From Nematopogon swammerdamellus (lineage: Eukaryota > Arthropoda > Insecta > Lepidoptera > Adelidae), in NCBI GenBank assembly GCA_946902875.1, contig OX336338.1, forward strand, positions 13,259,971 through 13,323,970: DNA of 64,000 bases, given 5' to 3'. Of the stretch, positions 1 through 10,779 are shown in pieces; position 1 is the stretch's first letter; each line of letters begins with the position of its first letter. Under the pieces are notes generated by a model. It ran no database searches. It saw only the letters and a list, made by a program, of their open reading frames with translations, and was not told the origin of the DNA. A program made the translations under genes and the position numbers.

Positions 1-480
1 GTCCCTGAACTTGTCCCGTCGAGTACCTTCCTCAATAACCTGGATGGAACCTATCCCACATCCCTGCCCTACGGCCTACTCCCTCCGATCGATAGCATTA
101 GGGCGGGACCAGCCAACCCACCCCCGGCCACCCGCCCTTGCCGTGGTGGGCGTTTTTGCTATTACAAGTACTTACGTATTGTACGCTGTTTCCATTGAGA
201 ATGATAATATTGATGTAGCATATTAAATGATAGTTCCAATCAAATGCAAAACTGTTTAATTAACTCATTCGTTTGTGAAATATTTTATCAAAACAACAAC
301 ATGTAGGTACAAAATTAACATGATAGGATACAAACGTTTTATTTTATTTTTATTAACAGATAAACAGTACATTAAGGAACCAAAGAAAATACAAGAGTGC
401 GCAAAGGCGGATTTAAAAAGAAAGAATGGGTAACATAAGGCGGTAGGGTAAAACGTGTTTTTTAATATCCATACACTGAG
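1..480. other. Unassigned start of window
   Basis: Positions 1-180 are more GC-rich than the surrounding DNA and are open in two plus-strand frames (proline- and serine-rich), as the tail of a truncated retrotransposon ORF might be. I recognise no motif. From about 235 to 480 the DNA is AT-rich and I see nothing in it. Confidence 0.3.
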
Positions 481-498
481 AGAACATAATTGTTCATT

Positions 499-962
499 TT
501 TAGGATTCCGTATCCGTTCGAAATCCTATTATTAAGCCTACGGCGTCTGTCTGTCGGTCTGTCTGTCCGTCCCACTACCGTATCTTTGGAACCGTAATAC
601 GGTTGAAATTTTCACAGAATATGTGTTATTATGGCGGATAGCCGAACAAATAGTAAAAAAAGCAAAACTTAAAAATGAAGGGGTGTCCCCAGACAAAAGA
701 CGTGTTTTATTTTTCAGCGCCATCTACCGAACGATTATTAAATATTTTAACTCCAAAAGTATGAAGGGTAACCGATAGATGGCGTGAGGGAACACATGTA
801 ATTAGACATTATTTTTAAACAAAACAGCTTTACTCACGGTTCTTCACGAGCTATGTGGCTCGACGTTAAAAAACCCATACATGTAATTAGGTTGCCATCT
901 TACATGCTAGATACGATGGATTCAATATATCAATACAAAATAAGCTGTGCGAACCGATATAA
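499..962 (+). repeat. TTCCGTA/GTCTGTC interspersed repeat, copy 1
   Basis: It opens with TAGGATTCCGTA, then a GTCTGTC-rich run, then blocks such as GTTATTATGGCGGATA and CAGCGCCATCTACCGA, and a later inverse block CGATAGATGGCGTGAGGGAA. The same blocks in the same order recur at 45286-45750, so this is one dispersed repeat family. Repeats of this look are common in Lepidoptera. No coding capacity and no clear terminal repeats are seen in this copy. Confidence 0.75.
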
Positions 963-1930
963 GTACTTTAGCTACAAGCTTTACCATAACGTAAATGTAA
1001 TAATACCAAATTAAATTAGTTAAGTTCAGCTTCGCGACGTATAAGTAACAAACGTGAAACCCCATGTAAATTTATTGAGAATTTCTCGACTTATAAACGA
1101 ACATAAAATCGACGTCGGCGTGTCGGTCAATCAGTAGGCGCGCCGCTACAGATTATCTGCTGCATTAGTTTCATGTAGATACACATGTTTGTAACACTAG
1201 AGTTAAAGTTTTAATACATGTAAGGTAAAGTTTTATCCATTCGAAAATTATTACGAAATCTATTGGAAGTACTATTCCACGAAAGTTGGAAACGATTTAA
1301 TGCATGTTGTTTTTATAATTTAAAATACAAATCGAGAAAAAAGAAAATTCATCCCTGGCCAGGATTTCAACTTTAACTAGTATCGCGGCAATTAACTAAA
1401 GCATTCAAAACAGCTGTACCTGTTATAAAATAAAACAATAAATTAAAATATATCCCTGTACCTATTGCATTTATTATCTCTTCAGCTATCTATTCGATAG
1501 AACACATTGTACCCTCTACTGTACCTATTTATGGATATATGTATTTTCGTTCTACCTGTATTGTCTGCTATGTTGCGGAGTATTTATCTACAAATTGAAG
1601 GATTTTTTAAAACAAAACGTCGAAAGGCTGTCATTGACGTAGGCAGCGCCCTTGCCACGACACGGAAAGACCCATGTAGGCCGATCTATGTAGGCCGATT
1701 AATGAAACATGAGGTAAGCTTGAACACGAAACTAACCATAATATGACTTTCGAACTACCTAGGTACAAGCCTTTATTGTAGGCCAGTGCATTCTTTGCTT
1801 CTCAGAAGCCGTAGGTATACATTAAATGGTCGGTACATTTTCATTTTATTTAATTTCATTTTTTTCATGATAATTGCGGCATTACTTTTAATATTTATTG
1901 TATGTACTAGCTATTGCCCTCGGCTTATAC
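963..1930. other. No gene seen; short tRNA-SINE-like scrap
   Basis: AT-rich intergenic DNA. A short stretch near 1350-1370 (CCTGGCCAGGATTTCAAC) resembles the B-box end of the tRNA-derived element found near 58945, in the same reverse orientation. Nothing else is supported. Confidence 0.35.
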
Positions 1931-2281
1931 AACGTGTTCCAAAACTCAACGTCAAGTGGGAACCAGGGAGTAGGCCAGTTTATGACTACCCAGGGAAAAA
2001 TAACATAGATACTGTTTTTTTTTTTGGTAAAACTACAGGTATTCTCGTTTTATTTGGGGTAGTTATCAATAGCAGAGTTATTTAGGCTTCCAATATAAAA
2101 ATTTGAACATATTTGCAAATTGTAGTCGTAGTACCTAAAATGTAAACTTTCAACGTTTTTAAAAAAATGCTCATAATCATTAAAAAGAAATGACTCCGAA
2201 TTTTTTTTCTTATTTTTCCCTGGGTAGTCATAAACTGGCCTACTCCCTGGTTCCCGCTTGACGTTTAGTTTTGGGACACGT
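1931..2281. mobile_element. Nonautonomous TIR element (MITE)
   Basis: The two ends are inverted copies about 70 bp long. The left end reads ACGTGTTCCAAAACTCAACG and continues through AACCAGGGAGTAGGCCAGTT to CTACCCAGGGAAAAATA near 2002. The right end repeats this on the other strand from about 2211 to 2281. The interior of about 200 bp is AT-rich and non-coding. An open frame across the left arm at 1786-2085 is fortuitous. The target duplication could not be read. Confidence 0.8.
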
Positions 2282-2371
2282 ATAGAGGGAAATATTTTTT
2301 TTATTTTTATTTGTGCAGTTTAACCTCTTGCAATATTTCAGAAGTATATACGATTATATACATATACATAT

Positions 2372-3385
2372 ATGTCGTACATATATTTCGCCCTGAATGA
2401 CTCGCAAAGGACATATGGTATCTTCTGCGACCTATCTAAAGCGTTTGAATGCGTCCACCATGATATTTTATTACAAAAACTTGATCACTATGGCGTTAGA
2501 GGACTGGAATTACAAATGTTCAGGTCTTATTTATCGAATCGACAACAAGTTTGTGAATTGAATGGCGAGAGGTCTTCACAATTAAAAATCAGTCTAGGTG
2601 TGCCACAAGGCTCCATTTTAGGTCCATTATTATTTTTAGTTTACATAAATGACCTTAGTGTTTGTATTGATGACGATGACGCCTGTAACTTCGTCATGTT
2701 TGCAGAAGATACATACTTATTATTTAATCACAGAGATGAAGAAGAACTATGTAAGTCCATTAAAAAGATATTGCAGTCTCTGGCGCTGTGATTTGAGTGT
2801 AATAACTTATTATTAAATGTAAAAAAAACTAACGTGAGTCGATTTGCCTTGGGATTTACAACAAACTATGAAGGAACTGAAGTTTTGAAGGTTCTCAAAG
2901 AAAAGTTCTTTGAATACTGTTAAAGAAATTGATTTCCTAGGAATAAAGCTAGACGAACCATTAAATTGGGAGAACCACATAGACAAAGTGGCCAAAAAGT
3001 TAAGCTACGCTATAAAAACAATTAGTGAGATCGTTGGTGAAAAAGCTGCTAGACTGCGGTATACTATGCTTATTTTCACAGCATTATGACGTATGGACTT
3101 ATGTTTTGCCCCGCTAAGGTAAATATAATTTTTGTACTTCAAAAACGTGCTATCCGTCACATATCTACGTAGCTTTAAGCCTCGGGGTCCATGTCGTTAA
3201 GTCTTCAAGAACCTAAAGATAATGACATTATATAGTGCATATATTTATCAGATTTAACTATAATACAAGAAAAACATACATCACACTCCGAAGAATGCCC
3301 AAGTACACAATCATAATACCAGACATCGTGAGAACATCCAAAACACTCAGCATAGAGTTAGTTCGCCCCACGTTTTTATTTTAGT
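2372..3385 (+). pseudogene. LINE reverse transcriptase fragment (Jockey/CR1-like)
   Basis: This is the 3' half of a non-LTR retrotransposon ORF2. Residues 1-139 are open and contain RT motif A (FCDLSKAFECV), motif B (GVPQGSILGPLLF) and the catalytic block as FAEDT, where functional enzymes have FADD. A stop at 2789 is followed, in shifting frames, by WFECNNLLLN, then FLGIKLDEPLNWENHIDKV at about 2930-2990, then YGLMFCPAK and HNHNTRHRENIQ up to about 3380. The order is the normal thumb and C-terminal order of Jockey/CR1-type RTs. The 5' part (endonuclease and RT fingers) is absent. The changed catalytic residue and the frameshifts make it a dead copy. Confidence 0.9.
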
Positions 3386-3439
3386 GCGACACAAAGTGCC
3401 CCTTGGCTTCCGACATGAGAAGACAGCACTGCTAGTATT

Positions 3440-3610
3440 GGCCTATTTTGTGAACTTATCACGACGCCATCTACCGGGTTCAATTGTATTTTCAAACCAT
3501 CTAGGGACCCACTCAAATATACACAGAAAATTTCATCCAAATCGGTCCAGCCGTTTAGGAGGAGTTAGGTAACAAACACACGAAAAGATGATGTATAAGA
3601 TACTAATAAT
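3440..3610 (+). repeat. Interspersed repeat segment (TTCATCCAAATCGGTCCAG block)
   Basis: It contains ACGCCATCTACCGG and the block TTTCATCCAAATCGGTCCAG followed by CCGTTTAGGAGGAGTTAGG, a sequence shared by many lepidopteran nonautonomous elements. The edges are not resolved. From here to 4650 I see no gene; short ORFs at 3737-3967 and 4514-4735 show no recognisable domain. Confidence 0.5.
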
Positions 3611-4654
3611 ATCGTCAAGAAAATATTTATTAAAAAAAACTAACGCCATCTATTGATACATGTGTGGCACTACATTTACCTACAAGCGTAGAATACCTAC
3701 ACGCACGCTGCACAGTGCACAGCACACTCCATCCATATGACAGCGCGGTATGGAGTATCGCCGCAGCACAGACGCCACAGTGATCGGGGCAGGCCGGCAG
3801 CCTTCGAAAGAGTACGTCTGTTTCCCACGCTTAAACAAAGGGAGCCACCTATCCTGCCTGTAAATCAGAACACTGTGCTAACAGGTTTCGAATGTAGATG
3901 GCGCTCAACAAACACTGAAGGAAGGATTGAAAAATATTTATATAATACTAGTAGTAAAGAAAAATAACAATTTCAAAAATATTCGGCTATGGTTTAGAAC
4001 TAAAAATACTAATTTAAATAACCCGACTGCTAATCAAAATTAAGGAAAAGAGCAGCAGAAAATGCTACAGTCGTGCTCCTTATCTATTCGAATCCTTCTA
4101 CAAACCCGATAACAGCATTTTCTACTGATCTTTCCTTGTTTCTTCATTCTTCATCATGACTCTACGTTCTCGTTCAAAACTTGACGAATAATTTCCTGAA
4201 ATAATTAATAGTGCTAGACTAGTTACGAGTAAATTGTCGAAGATGCGCGTCGTCCTCAAAGGGGAAGGGTTATTATTATACATTTCAATACCGCCCAATT
4301 CAATTATTCAAAGGAAATTCGTCCATTTTTCGTCGCGAGCGCGATGTGTGAATTACTATCGAATTACTTCTCTTGTTCTCTCTCTTGGCTTGATATCTTC
4401 TTGAGTACCTACCTACCATAAAATGGCTGCCAAAGAAACAACCTATCAGTTTCTTAAAAATTAACCACTTTACATATTAATCTTGTAACCAAACTTCTTC
4501 ATATACATTGATTTCATTTAATGAACTGTACCATGTGGACAAACTCACCAACTCTCTGCCGAAGCTCCTTCAGCGTGCCGCGTGCAACCTCACATGGCAC
4601 CTTTTCGCAAATAGCAACCGTCTTTAAACCAAATGAGTCGTGTACCCGTTTGGT
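3611..4654. other. No gene seen
   Basis: Mostly AT-rich single-copy-looking DNA. CGCCATCTA occurs at 3643 and its inverse at about 3896. The minus-strand frame ending at 4514 reads partly through the minisatellite beside it and has no known motif. Confidence 0.4.
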
Positions 4655-4785
4655 GAAGAAAAGAAAGTAAGTAACTAAAGCGAGACCAAAGGCCGAGTTA
4701 CGTATAGATAAATAATAAAAAACCACCTCGAACAAAGGCAGTAACTAAGAGCGAGGCCGAAGGCCGAGCTGAGTTCAGGAAAACG
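4655..4785 (-). repeat. 68-bp minisatellite, about two degraded units
   Basis: Two units of GAAAGTAAGTAACTAAAGCG followed by AGGCCGAAGGCCGAG-type cores are present in minus orientation. They belong to the minisatellite found inside the Helitrons at 10780-11730 and 26160-27640. No Helitron terminus is evident here. Confidence 0.7.
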
Positions 4786-5069
4786 ATAAAAATTAATTCA
4801 AAATTGTGCTAACACCACAATTTTTAATTTATTTTTATACTTTCATACTTAAGACAGTGTACAGCATACGCTGTCTTCCTTCAAGCAAACTTCGGAAATA
4901 ATTAAACGGCATAGGCACCTATTCATCGAACCAGTGAAAAAAAAATTGTGTGCATGAAAACTGTGCCTAATTTATGAAATTACAAGTTCATTGTAATTTC
5001 TTTACACCCTTTTCTCTTCACCCTTTTCTTTCTTCTTTACACTCTATACCATAGAAATAACCTAAAGCA

Positions 5070-5388
5070 TTTTTTTATTTTTTTTTTAAGGCAATGCTCT
5101 ATACCCTATCTAGACATTAGGTTCTCAAAATAGTTTCTTTGTCGCACCGCTAGGGTGTGAAACTGTCTTCCGGCAATTGTGGTTCCCGAATCCTTTACCC
5201 TGGGTGAGCAACCAAAGGCAAAGTGGTACCAACGCGGACAGATTGAAACCCTACCAAATAATAAGGTAGCGGAATTCTACTTTTTTACGTGGAATCCGAT
5301 CCACGGTCAACCTCAACAGTTGAACGAACGGTCACCAATGTAAGTTGTGACCGAGAGTGTGCTTAATTTCACGATCGGACATACATAG
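5070..5388 (-). mobile_element. tRNA/5S-type SINE, degraded copy
   Basis: A T-rich run at 5070-5088 is the poly(A) tail read in reverse. The body keeps the landmarks of the family in order: TGGTACCAACGCGGACAGAT, GGAATCCGATCCACGGTC, and a decayed 5S-like part near 5330-5370. It is heavily diverged from the best copy at 19162-19549. Confidence 0.65.
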
Positions 5389-6769
5389 ATCCTTATGCAC
5401 CACCGTTTAATTAAGTATAGCCATTTTATATATTTTTGAAATTGCCTTATTAATACTAATAGAATTATACGATACTCGAAGTATTTAAAAAAACTAAATT
5501 GGTTTTTGGTTCACATTTTGGGGTAAGGTTCGATTTTCGTTTATTTTCGTTCTTTAAAACTATTCATTTTAAAATTATAAAATAATCATATTTGTATTTC
5601 TTAAAGGAGTTCTTTTATTAGAAATGTCACACGATGCACTGAAAATTTGTTTTTTATAACTTTACTATTTTTCCCCCAAAATCGAAATTCGTTCATTTAC
5701 GCTTACACGTTCATGATTGGATCATTAAACTCTATTTAAGTACCAGATTTCAACTTTTTTCCTCCAGCGGATTCGAAGAAAATAAGGAGTGAAAGACTGG
5801 TAAAAAAGACACGAGAATGGTCCTATAAGGTTCCGTTTTTTTCACTTTTGAAGTATGAAACCCTAAAAAGGGCAGTAACTACACCGATCAGTCGAGTATA
5901 TTTTAGCTATCGCCTTTCTTGAGGTTAAATCAGCAGTTGTTTTTTTTTTTTAATAGTTTCAGTACAAGCGGCGCACTATGGGTGAAATTAAATAAAAGCT
6001 GGCCAATAATCAATTGATCACTTTATAATGTATGATTATTTTATGTTCTTATATATAGGTACTATATATGTTGATATGTATGTAGGTATACATGTACAAG
6101 TGCATGTATGTATGTAGGTGCATATATGTGTAGATATGGTATTTATTTTGCAACCTGTACATCCATGGATATTGGGGGTACATATTATATTTTATTATCG
6201 TCAATGTGCAAATTTAAAAATATGAATTTTATCTTGTCATAGTTATTTATTTAATTTTTTCATAGTAATAATTTTTATAGATTTGAGTAATTTTCACCAC
6301 AAACCCGCAATTTTCCGCAAATTAATGATATCAGCCATAATACCTCAAGCAATGGCCTTCTCAAGAAAAAATAATTTGCGCTCGGGAAATGATGGGAAAC
6401 TAACTAAATATCAAGAAATAATATTAAATTCGACAATAAAACTGTTTGTGTGATTACCATACTATATGTAATGAATTCCAAGACAAAATAATCATGTTTG
6501 TGACAACTTATCTCCGCGTTCAGTCCCCATTGTGGAATAATATTGCAAGTTATCACTAACTAGCACAGTTCACTCGCAATGATTTTTCGAAGTTAAGAGC
6601 GACTATCGGCGGAAACATGCACCGCGCGCAATTGTCTGATGACGATTAGCATTCCACAAAATGGCGACACGTGACAGGTCTATCGCCATCGTGCTATCAT
6701 TCTACGTCTATCTCTCTCACTCTTAAGCATTATGGTGTTGCCATATGTTAAAAACCGAATATTTGATAT
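5389..6769. other. Intergenic; small palindromic repeat and ATGT-rich tract
   Basis: A solo palindromic repeat, GGTTCCGTTTTTTTC...GAAACCCTAAAAA, lies at 5826-5866. A degenerate TATGTA-rich microsatellite lies at about 6050-6140. ACAAAATGGCGACACGTGAC near 6656 is a YY1-like site next to a CACGTG E-box, just upstream of the CpG-rich block. No coding region is seen. Confidence 0.5.
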
Positions 6770-7338
6770 ATGACCAGTTTATTTAAAATAAATCCTATAG
6801 TGCGGCGTAGACGGCTGAGTCTGAAAATATCATCATTTGCCGTCTCGTGCGTCTCTCGTAGACCCGACGACGACGTCGTCGCCGGCGGCGCTGTCAAGAC
6901 TATTTTAGCGACGTCTCAGCCGCCGACGAAGCTTCTCTGTGCCAAGGATGCGGGTCGTCGACGCCGCTCAGCTGCCGCGCCGCCGCCGCGCCGCGCCGCA
7001 CCGCCGCCGCGCCGCGCCGCGCCGCCGTGTCGGCGTCTCGAGGGGCGTCACGCGGAGCGTTGCGCGGGGCGTCGCAGCTGGCCGCTGCGTCTTGTCGTCG
7101 TCCCCGGCAAGCGGACGGGGCGATCTCTCCACGCCGAGATAATGTTGTTATTATTGGTATCATTGCTCATTAGCGTGCAAGTGTGAATTTTTATGGCTGC
7201 AACAAGAGCTGTTGGGATAAAGTGATAAAAGTTTAATTCTGGAAACTTGCCTTTCCTTGCTGGTGTAAAATACTGTCAGCAAAAGATTAAAAGAAGGTTT
7301 AAATTTCTTCGACTTCAAGATTGACCTGCATCAGTAAG
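6770..7338 (+). promoter_or_regulatory. CpG-rich putative promoter and noncoding 5' exon with splice donor
   Basis: GC content jumps abruptly at 6840-7130, with dense CGCCGCCGCG runs. The DNA then returns to AT-rich sequence and ends in a consensus donor, CAGTAAG|GTAAGTATAG, with the exon edge at 7338. This is the usual form of an insect CpG-rich promoter with a long 5' UTR exon. Overlapping arginine-rich frames on both strands across 6770-7186 are an effect of GCC/CGC repeats and are unlikely to be translated. No coding exon joined to it is visible, so the gene is unknown and probably lies to the right across an intron. Confidence 0.45.
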
Positions 7339-7635
7339 GTAAGTATAGGAGATATGTTTACCCGACTGATTATATTTATTCTTACGTTCCTCTCCATTTA
7401 AACTTATTTGTATGATCTAGTTGAAAATTTGCAGTAAAACGAAAATTATATTGGTTTAATGAATACATTTATGTATGTAAGACACCCAGTCCCATAAGTC
7501 GTGGATACAATGAAAATGGGAGATAGGGGAGATAATTCCAACAAAGTCACTATGAAAATGGTTAACCGTAGCTCAATTTGCACAACAACCGTGGGCAACT
7601 TTCAACCTTTGGACAACACCTTTGGGCTATTTTTA
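7339..7635. other. No gene seen (possible intron start)
   Basis: AT-rich DNA following the donor at 7338. I see nothing recognisable. Confidence 0.3.
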
Positions 7636-7872
7636 GGTTTCCGTACCCCCTATTACTAAATCGACGCCGTCTCTCTCTCTGTCTGTCTGTCCTATTGCTG
7701 TATCGTTTTAACCGTTATAGGTAGCCCGTGGAAATTTTCAAAGAAAATGTGTTAGATATAATAAAAAATATAAAACGTAAAAAATTAAGAAACCCATATA
7801 AGAAAGTTTCAACGTTTATTTGTGGTCCAAAAACCTCGGTGCTCGGGTTAGACGCGCACTTGGCCGGTTTTC
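7636..7872 (+). repeat. TTCCGTA/GTCTGTC interspersed repeat
   Basis: It begins TTAGGTTTCCGTACCCCCTA and continues with GCCGTCTCTCTCTCTGTCTG and GGAAATTTTCAAAGAAAATG. It ends near GACGCGCACTTGGCCGGTTT, a lepidopteran repeat end also seen near 59110 and 15940. It is related to the copies at 499 and 45286. Confidence 0.7.
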
Positions 7873-8816
7873 AACTTTCCGTAGGCAACCCAACCTAGTT
7901 GAACTTGGCTCTCGACCTCCTTACGGCAGATCTTGTTTACCAATATGCAGAATTTGATCAAGTAATTAAACATGTTTTTCATAAATTTTTAACTATTTGT
8001 TGGAGGAAATTTTCATAGTAATATACCTTGTTCGTAATCACCATAGATAAATAAATGGCAAGCAGTAAGTTTTGCTAATTAAAAAAGATTAAAAATACAT
8101 TGCTTAAAGTGGAATAACTAATAATAATGGCACGACGGAAGGGAAGCACGAACATGGCACTTACACCTAGTTAGGCTAGGAATTCGGTAAATTTTTCATA
8201 GTTATTTTTATTGGGCATTACTGCACCCTGATATTTCTAGAAATAAAGATATGCCTAAAAACGCGACGAAAAGTCTTGATTTGTTTTCCTAATGTTATTT
8301 TCATTGGAAAGAAAGAGTGTTTATTTACAGAGCGTCTGTGCTCCTCTTCCATACTTCCATTCCGCCAATATCAAGATCAAAGTGTGGAAAATAACGTGAG
8401 ATCCCTTCTAAAAATTCTTAACTTCGAAAATTTAAGTGGATATCCAAGTAACATTTTCACTATGCTATCTTCGCTATCATGCTCGTAACGCGGCTAGAGC
8501 GAGGGCTAGAGCCAAAAACCCCGTTAAAAGCGAGGTGGGCCCAAGCAACAAGTTTCGTACCTATTACGGAGAAATGACTACCCCGCGCGCTGCGTTTTTC
8601 CCTTTTATATACTCCTGTTGTAGGTGTACCGAATTATTGCGACCGCACGCTGGTCATTACATTACGTACAGAGTGTCCCAGATCGATCGCATAAGTCCAA
8701 ACGTGCAAGCTGGTATTTGGCAGAGCCATCCCACAGGTGCGAGCGTAATCCAAACAGGAACTGATCTGCGATTAGTACAAAAGCCGCTCTTGGTCCGACG
8801 TGAAGTAGCGTCGCAC
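7873..8816. other. No gene seen
   Basis: Short overlapping ORFs at 8276-8852 have no recognisable domain and look fortuitous. A TACAGAGTGTCCCAGATCGA motif at 8667 resembles the terminus of a TIR transposon, but no matching right end was found. Confidence 0.35.
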
Positions 8817-8842
8817 CCTAGAACGATATTTATCGTTCTAGG
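8817..8842. repeat. Perfect 12-bp inverted repeat, 2-nt loop
   Basis: CCTAGAACGATA is followed by TT and then its exact complement TATCGTTCTAGG. The flanking GTCGCAC/GTCGCAC bases are direct, not inverted. Confidence 0.9.
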
Positions 8843-8871
8843 TCGCACCTAATTAAGTACGCTCAGATTTT

Positions 8872-9480
8872 TAAAAGTCACCTTGGCCTTGCCTCAATAT
8901 GGCCACGTAAGTTTAGGTTATGCGGCCCTCTCCCACTCCGAGGACGCTTAATTTAAGCTACCTGCATTGGAAGGAAAGAGCTGGTATGAACGCCGCTCTC
9001 TTCGCGCTGAACGCGCAAACTTGTGTCTTGGAAGCGTTGAACTCGACCAAATTACTACGGCCCCATTCGGAAATAGAGCTGAGTATCTGTCCGAGTTGAG
9101 ACATAAGTCTTCGTCTTTTCGCCTCTTGGTGTAGGTTCCGTGTGCCCTAGTGTCCGTATATCAGAAGGTCAATGTATATGCATAAGGAACAGCGTGGGTG
9201 ACAACACAGATCCCTGTGGTACACATGCGTTCACTGACGTGGCGTCCGATGAGCAACCGTCTACTAGGACCTAAATGCTACGCCCATGTAGCAAGTCGGC
9301 GACCCAGTCAAAGAGGCCAGAAGGAAGTCCGTAAGCCGGTAATTTGCCCAAGAGCGACTTGAGCCAAACCCGTTAAAATGCCTTGGCAATATCAAGACCA
9401 AGTATTCACCATCATCTTCAAGCGATTGACGGGTGAGTGACGTACGCTAGGAGATCACCAGCAGATGGTTATTACAATGT
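8872..9480 (-). pseudogene. LINE reverse transcriptase fragment, frameshifted
   Basis: On the minus strand, from right to left, one reads YLVLDIAKAF (RT motif A) then KSLLGKLPAYGLPSGLFDWV, LVDGCSSDATSVN, and the motif B block VPQGSVLSPTLFLMHI at about 9185-9235. After a shift come SISEWGRSNLVEFNASKTQV and LGVGEGRI. This is the central and thumb region of an I/Jockey-superfamily RT, of a type common in Lepidoptera. In-frame stops (for example after LDIAKAF and after GRSI) and at least one frameshift show it is dead. The catalytic YADD block has been lost between motif B and the SEWGR block. No ATG-initiated frame of useful length marks it. Confidence 0.85.
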
Positions 9481-9904
9481 TTCTTGTCCTGCTTAAAGTT
9501 TCTTAAAATTTAATGCGGCAAGATGGGTTGATAAGAGCGTTCTGTCGAGCATCAATAATTTTTTTGTTTCTCAAACATTTAACATTTTATTTTAATTATG
9601 ATAAACAAATTTTGGCAATGTGAAAGCCGACCCAGTTCTAAGGTTGTGTCACTTGCCACTTCTTAGTGGGGGGGCGGACACACTTTTTACCATTTTCGGA
9701 GCACATATCTCAAAAAGTCATTTTGAAACTTCTTTATAATTTTTAAGATCAATTCAACAATACCTAACACGCTTATGTGCATTGAAATCTTTTTTCATCC
9801 CTCATTTACATGGATGGTGTGCCATTCCAATTGTTTTTTTTTACTTATTCAAACCAAAAATTGTTGAAAATGTTTTTTAAGTTCTACCACCCTAAATTTT
9901 TTAA
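9481..9904. other. No gene seen
   Basis: AT-rich intergenic DNA with a G-run at about 9668-9674. TTTTTCATCCCTCATTTACATG near 9788 resembles a stretch near 24288, suggesting a shared decayed repeat. Confidence 0.35.
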
Positions 9905-10112
9905 CAGTTACTTACTTTCTTTGAGACGGTTTATCGTCTTCCGGAATATAGCTCGGCCTTTAGCCTCGCCCTTAGTTACCTACTTACTTTCTTCGAGAAG
10001 GTTTAGTGCCTTCCAGAATGCAGCTCGGCCTTCGGCCTCGCCCGTAGTTATTTATTTCCTTCTTTTGGAATACGAATTTTACGCGATTGAACCAGCGGGC
10101 AATAGCTTGTTT
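9905..10112 (+). mobile_element. Helitron 3' remnant with two minisatellite units
   Basis: Two units of the 68-bp minisatellite (CTTCCAGAATGCAGCTCGGC and relatives) are followed by ATACGAATTTTACGCGATTG, then CCAGCGGGCAATAGCTTG, a decayed version of the Helitron 3' end GAAGCCGCGGGCAACAGCTAG. Confidence 0.65.
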
Positions 10113-10235
10113 GTCATAAATGGGGAAGCATATTTGTTTGTTTGTTTGTTCCTCTTTCACGCCTGAACAGCTGGACGGATTTGGCCGAAACTTCGTGTAG
10201 TGGTAGTGTAAATCCCAGAGTAACATAATTGGTCA
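10113..10235 (+). mobile_element. Helitron 5'-type segment
   Basis: TTTGTTTGTTTGTTCCTCTT, then CACGCCTGAACAGCTGGACG and GAAACTTCGTGTAGTGGTAG, form the block that follows the 5' end in lepidopteran nonautonomous Helitrons, as also seen at 25530-25590. It directly follows the remnant at 9905-10112. Confidence 0.6.
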
Positions 10236-10404
10236 AGTTCGAGTCGGGCTCGCGTAAATAGGGTTCCGTACCATCCAGTTTTCTGTGAGAACTAGAAGGC
10301 ATAGGATTTTTATTTAGGTTTTCCTGTAAATTAAGTGTACTTACATCCCATCCTATCCCATATCTCACATCCATACTAATATTATAAATTCGAAAGTAAC
10401 TCTG

Positions 10405-10405
<1 letters not shown>

Positions 10406-10440
<35 letters not shown>

Positions 10441-10441
10441 T
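10406..10441. repeat. (CTGT)n microsatellite
   Basis: About eight tandem CTGT units near the 5' end of the Helitron. Confidence 0.95.
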
Positions 10442-10779
10442 ACCTTTTCACGCCTAAACCGCTGAACAGATTTCGATAAAATATTGCACGGAGATGAATT
10501 GCATCCCGAGGACGGACATAGGCTACTTTTTGTCTCAAAAAACAACCCTTAAGGGGGTGAAATAGGGGATGAAAGTTTGTTTGGGGAACTCAGCATTTCT
10601 TAAGTTAGGGATATGACAATTAATATTTGGGCTTTTGGTATGAAATAAAGAAATACGTGTTTCAGCGTTTTTGCTAAATCAACCCTTAAATTAAAATAGG
10701 GGTTGATTTCAAAATTAGATTTTAGGATTTTAAATTATTTTAAATAATTTTATCCATACTGGGGGTGGTACTTCTTAGA

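Noticed and set aside
6770..7186. Arginine/alanine-rich ORFs on both strands
   Set aside because: They arise from GCC/CGC runs in a CpG-rich block; frames on both strands are equally open and no domain is present.
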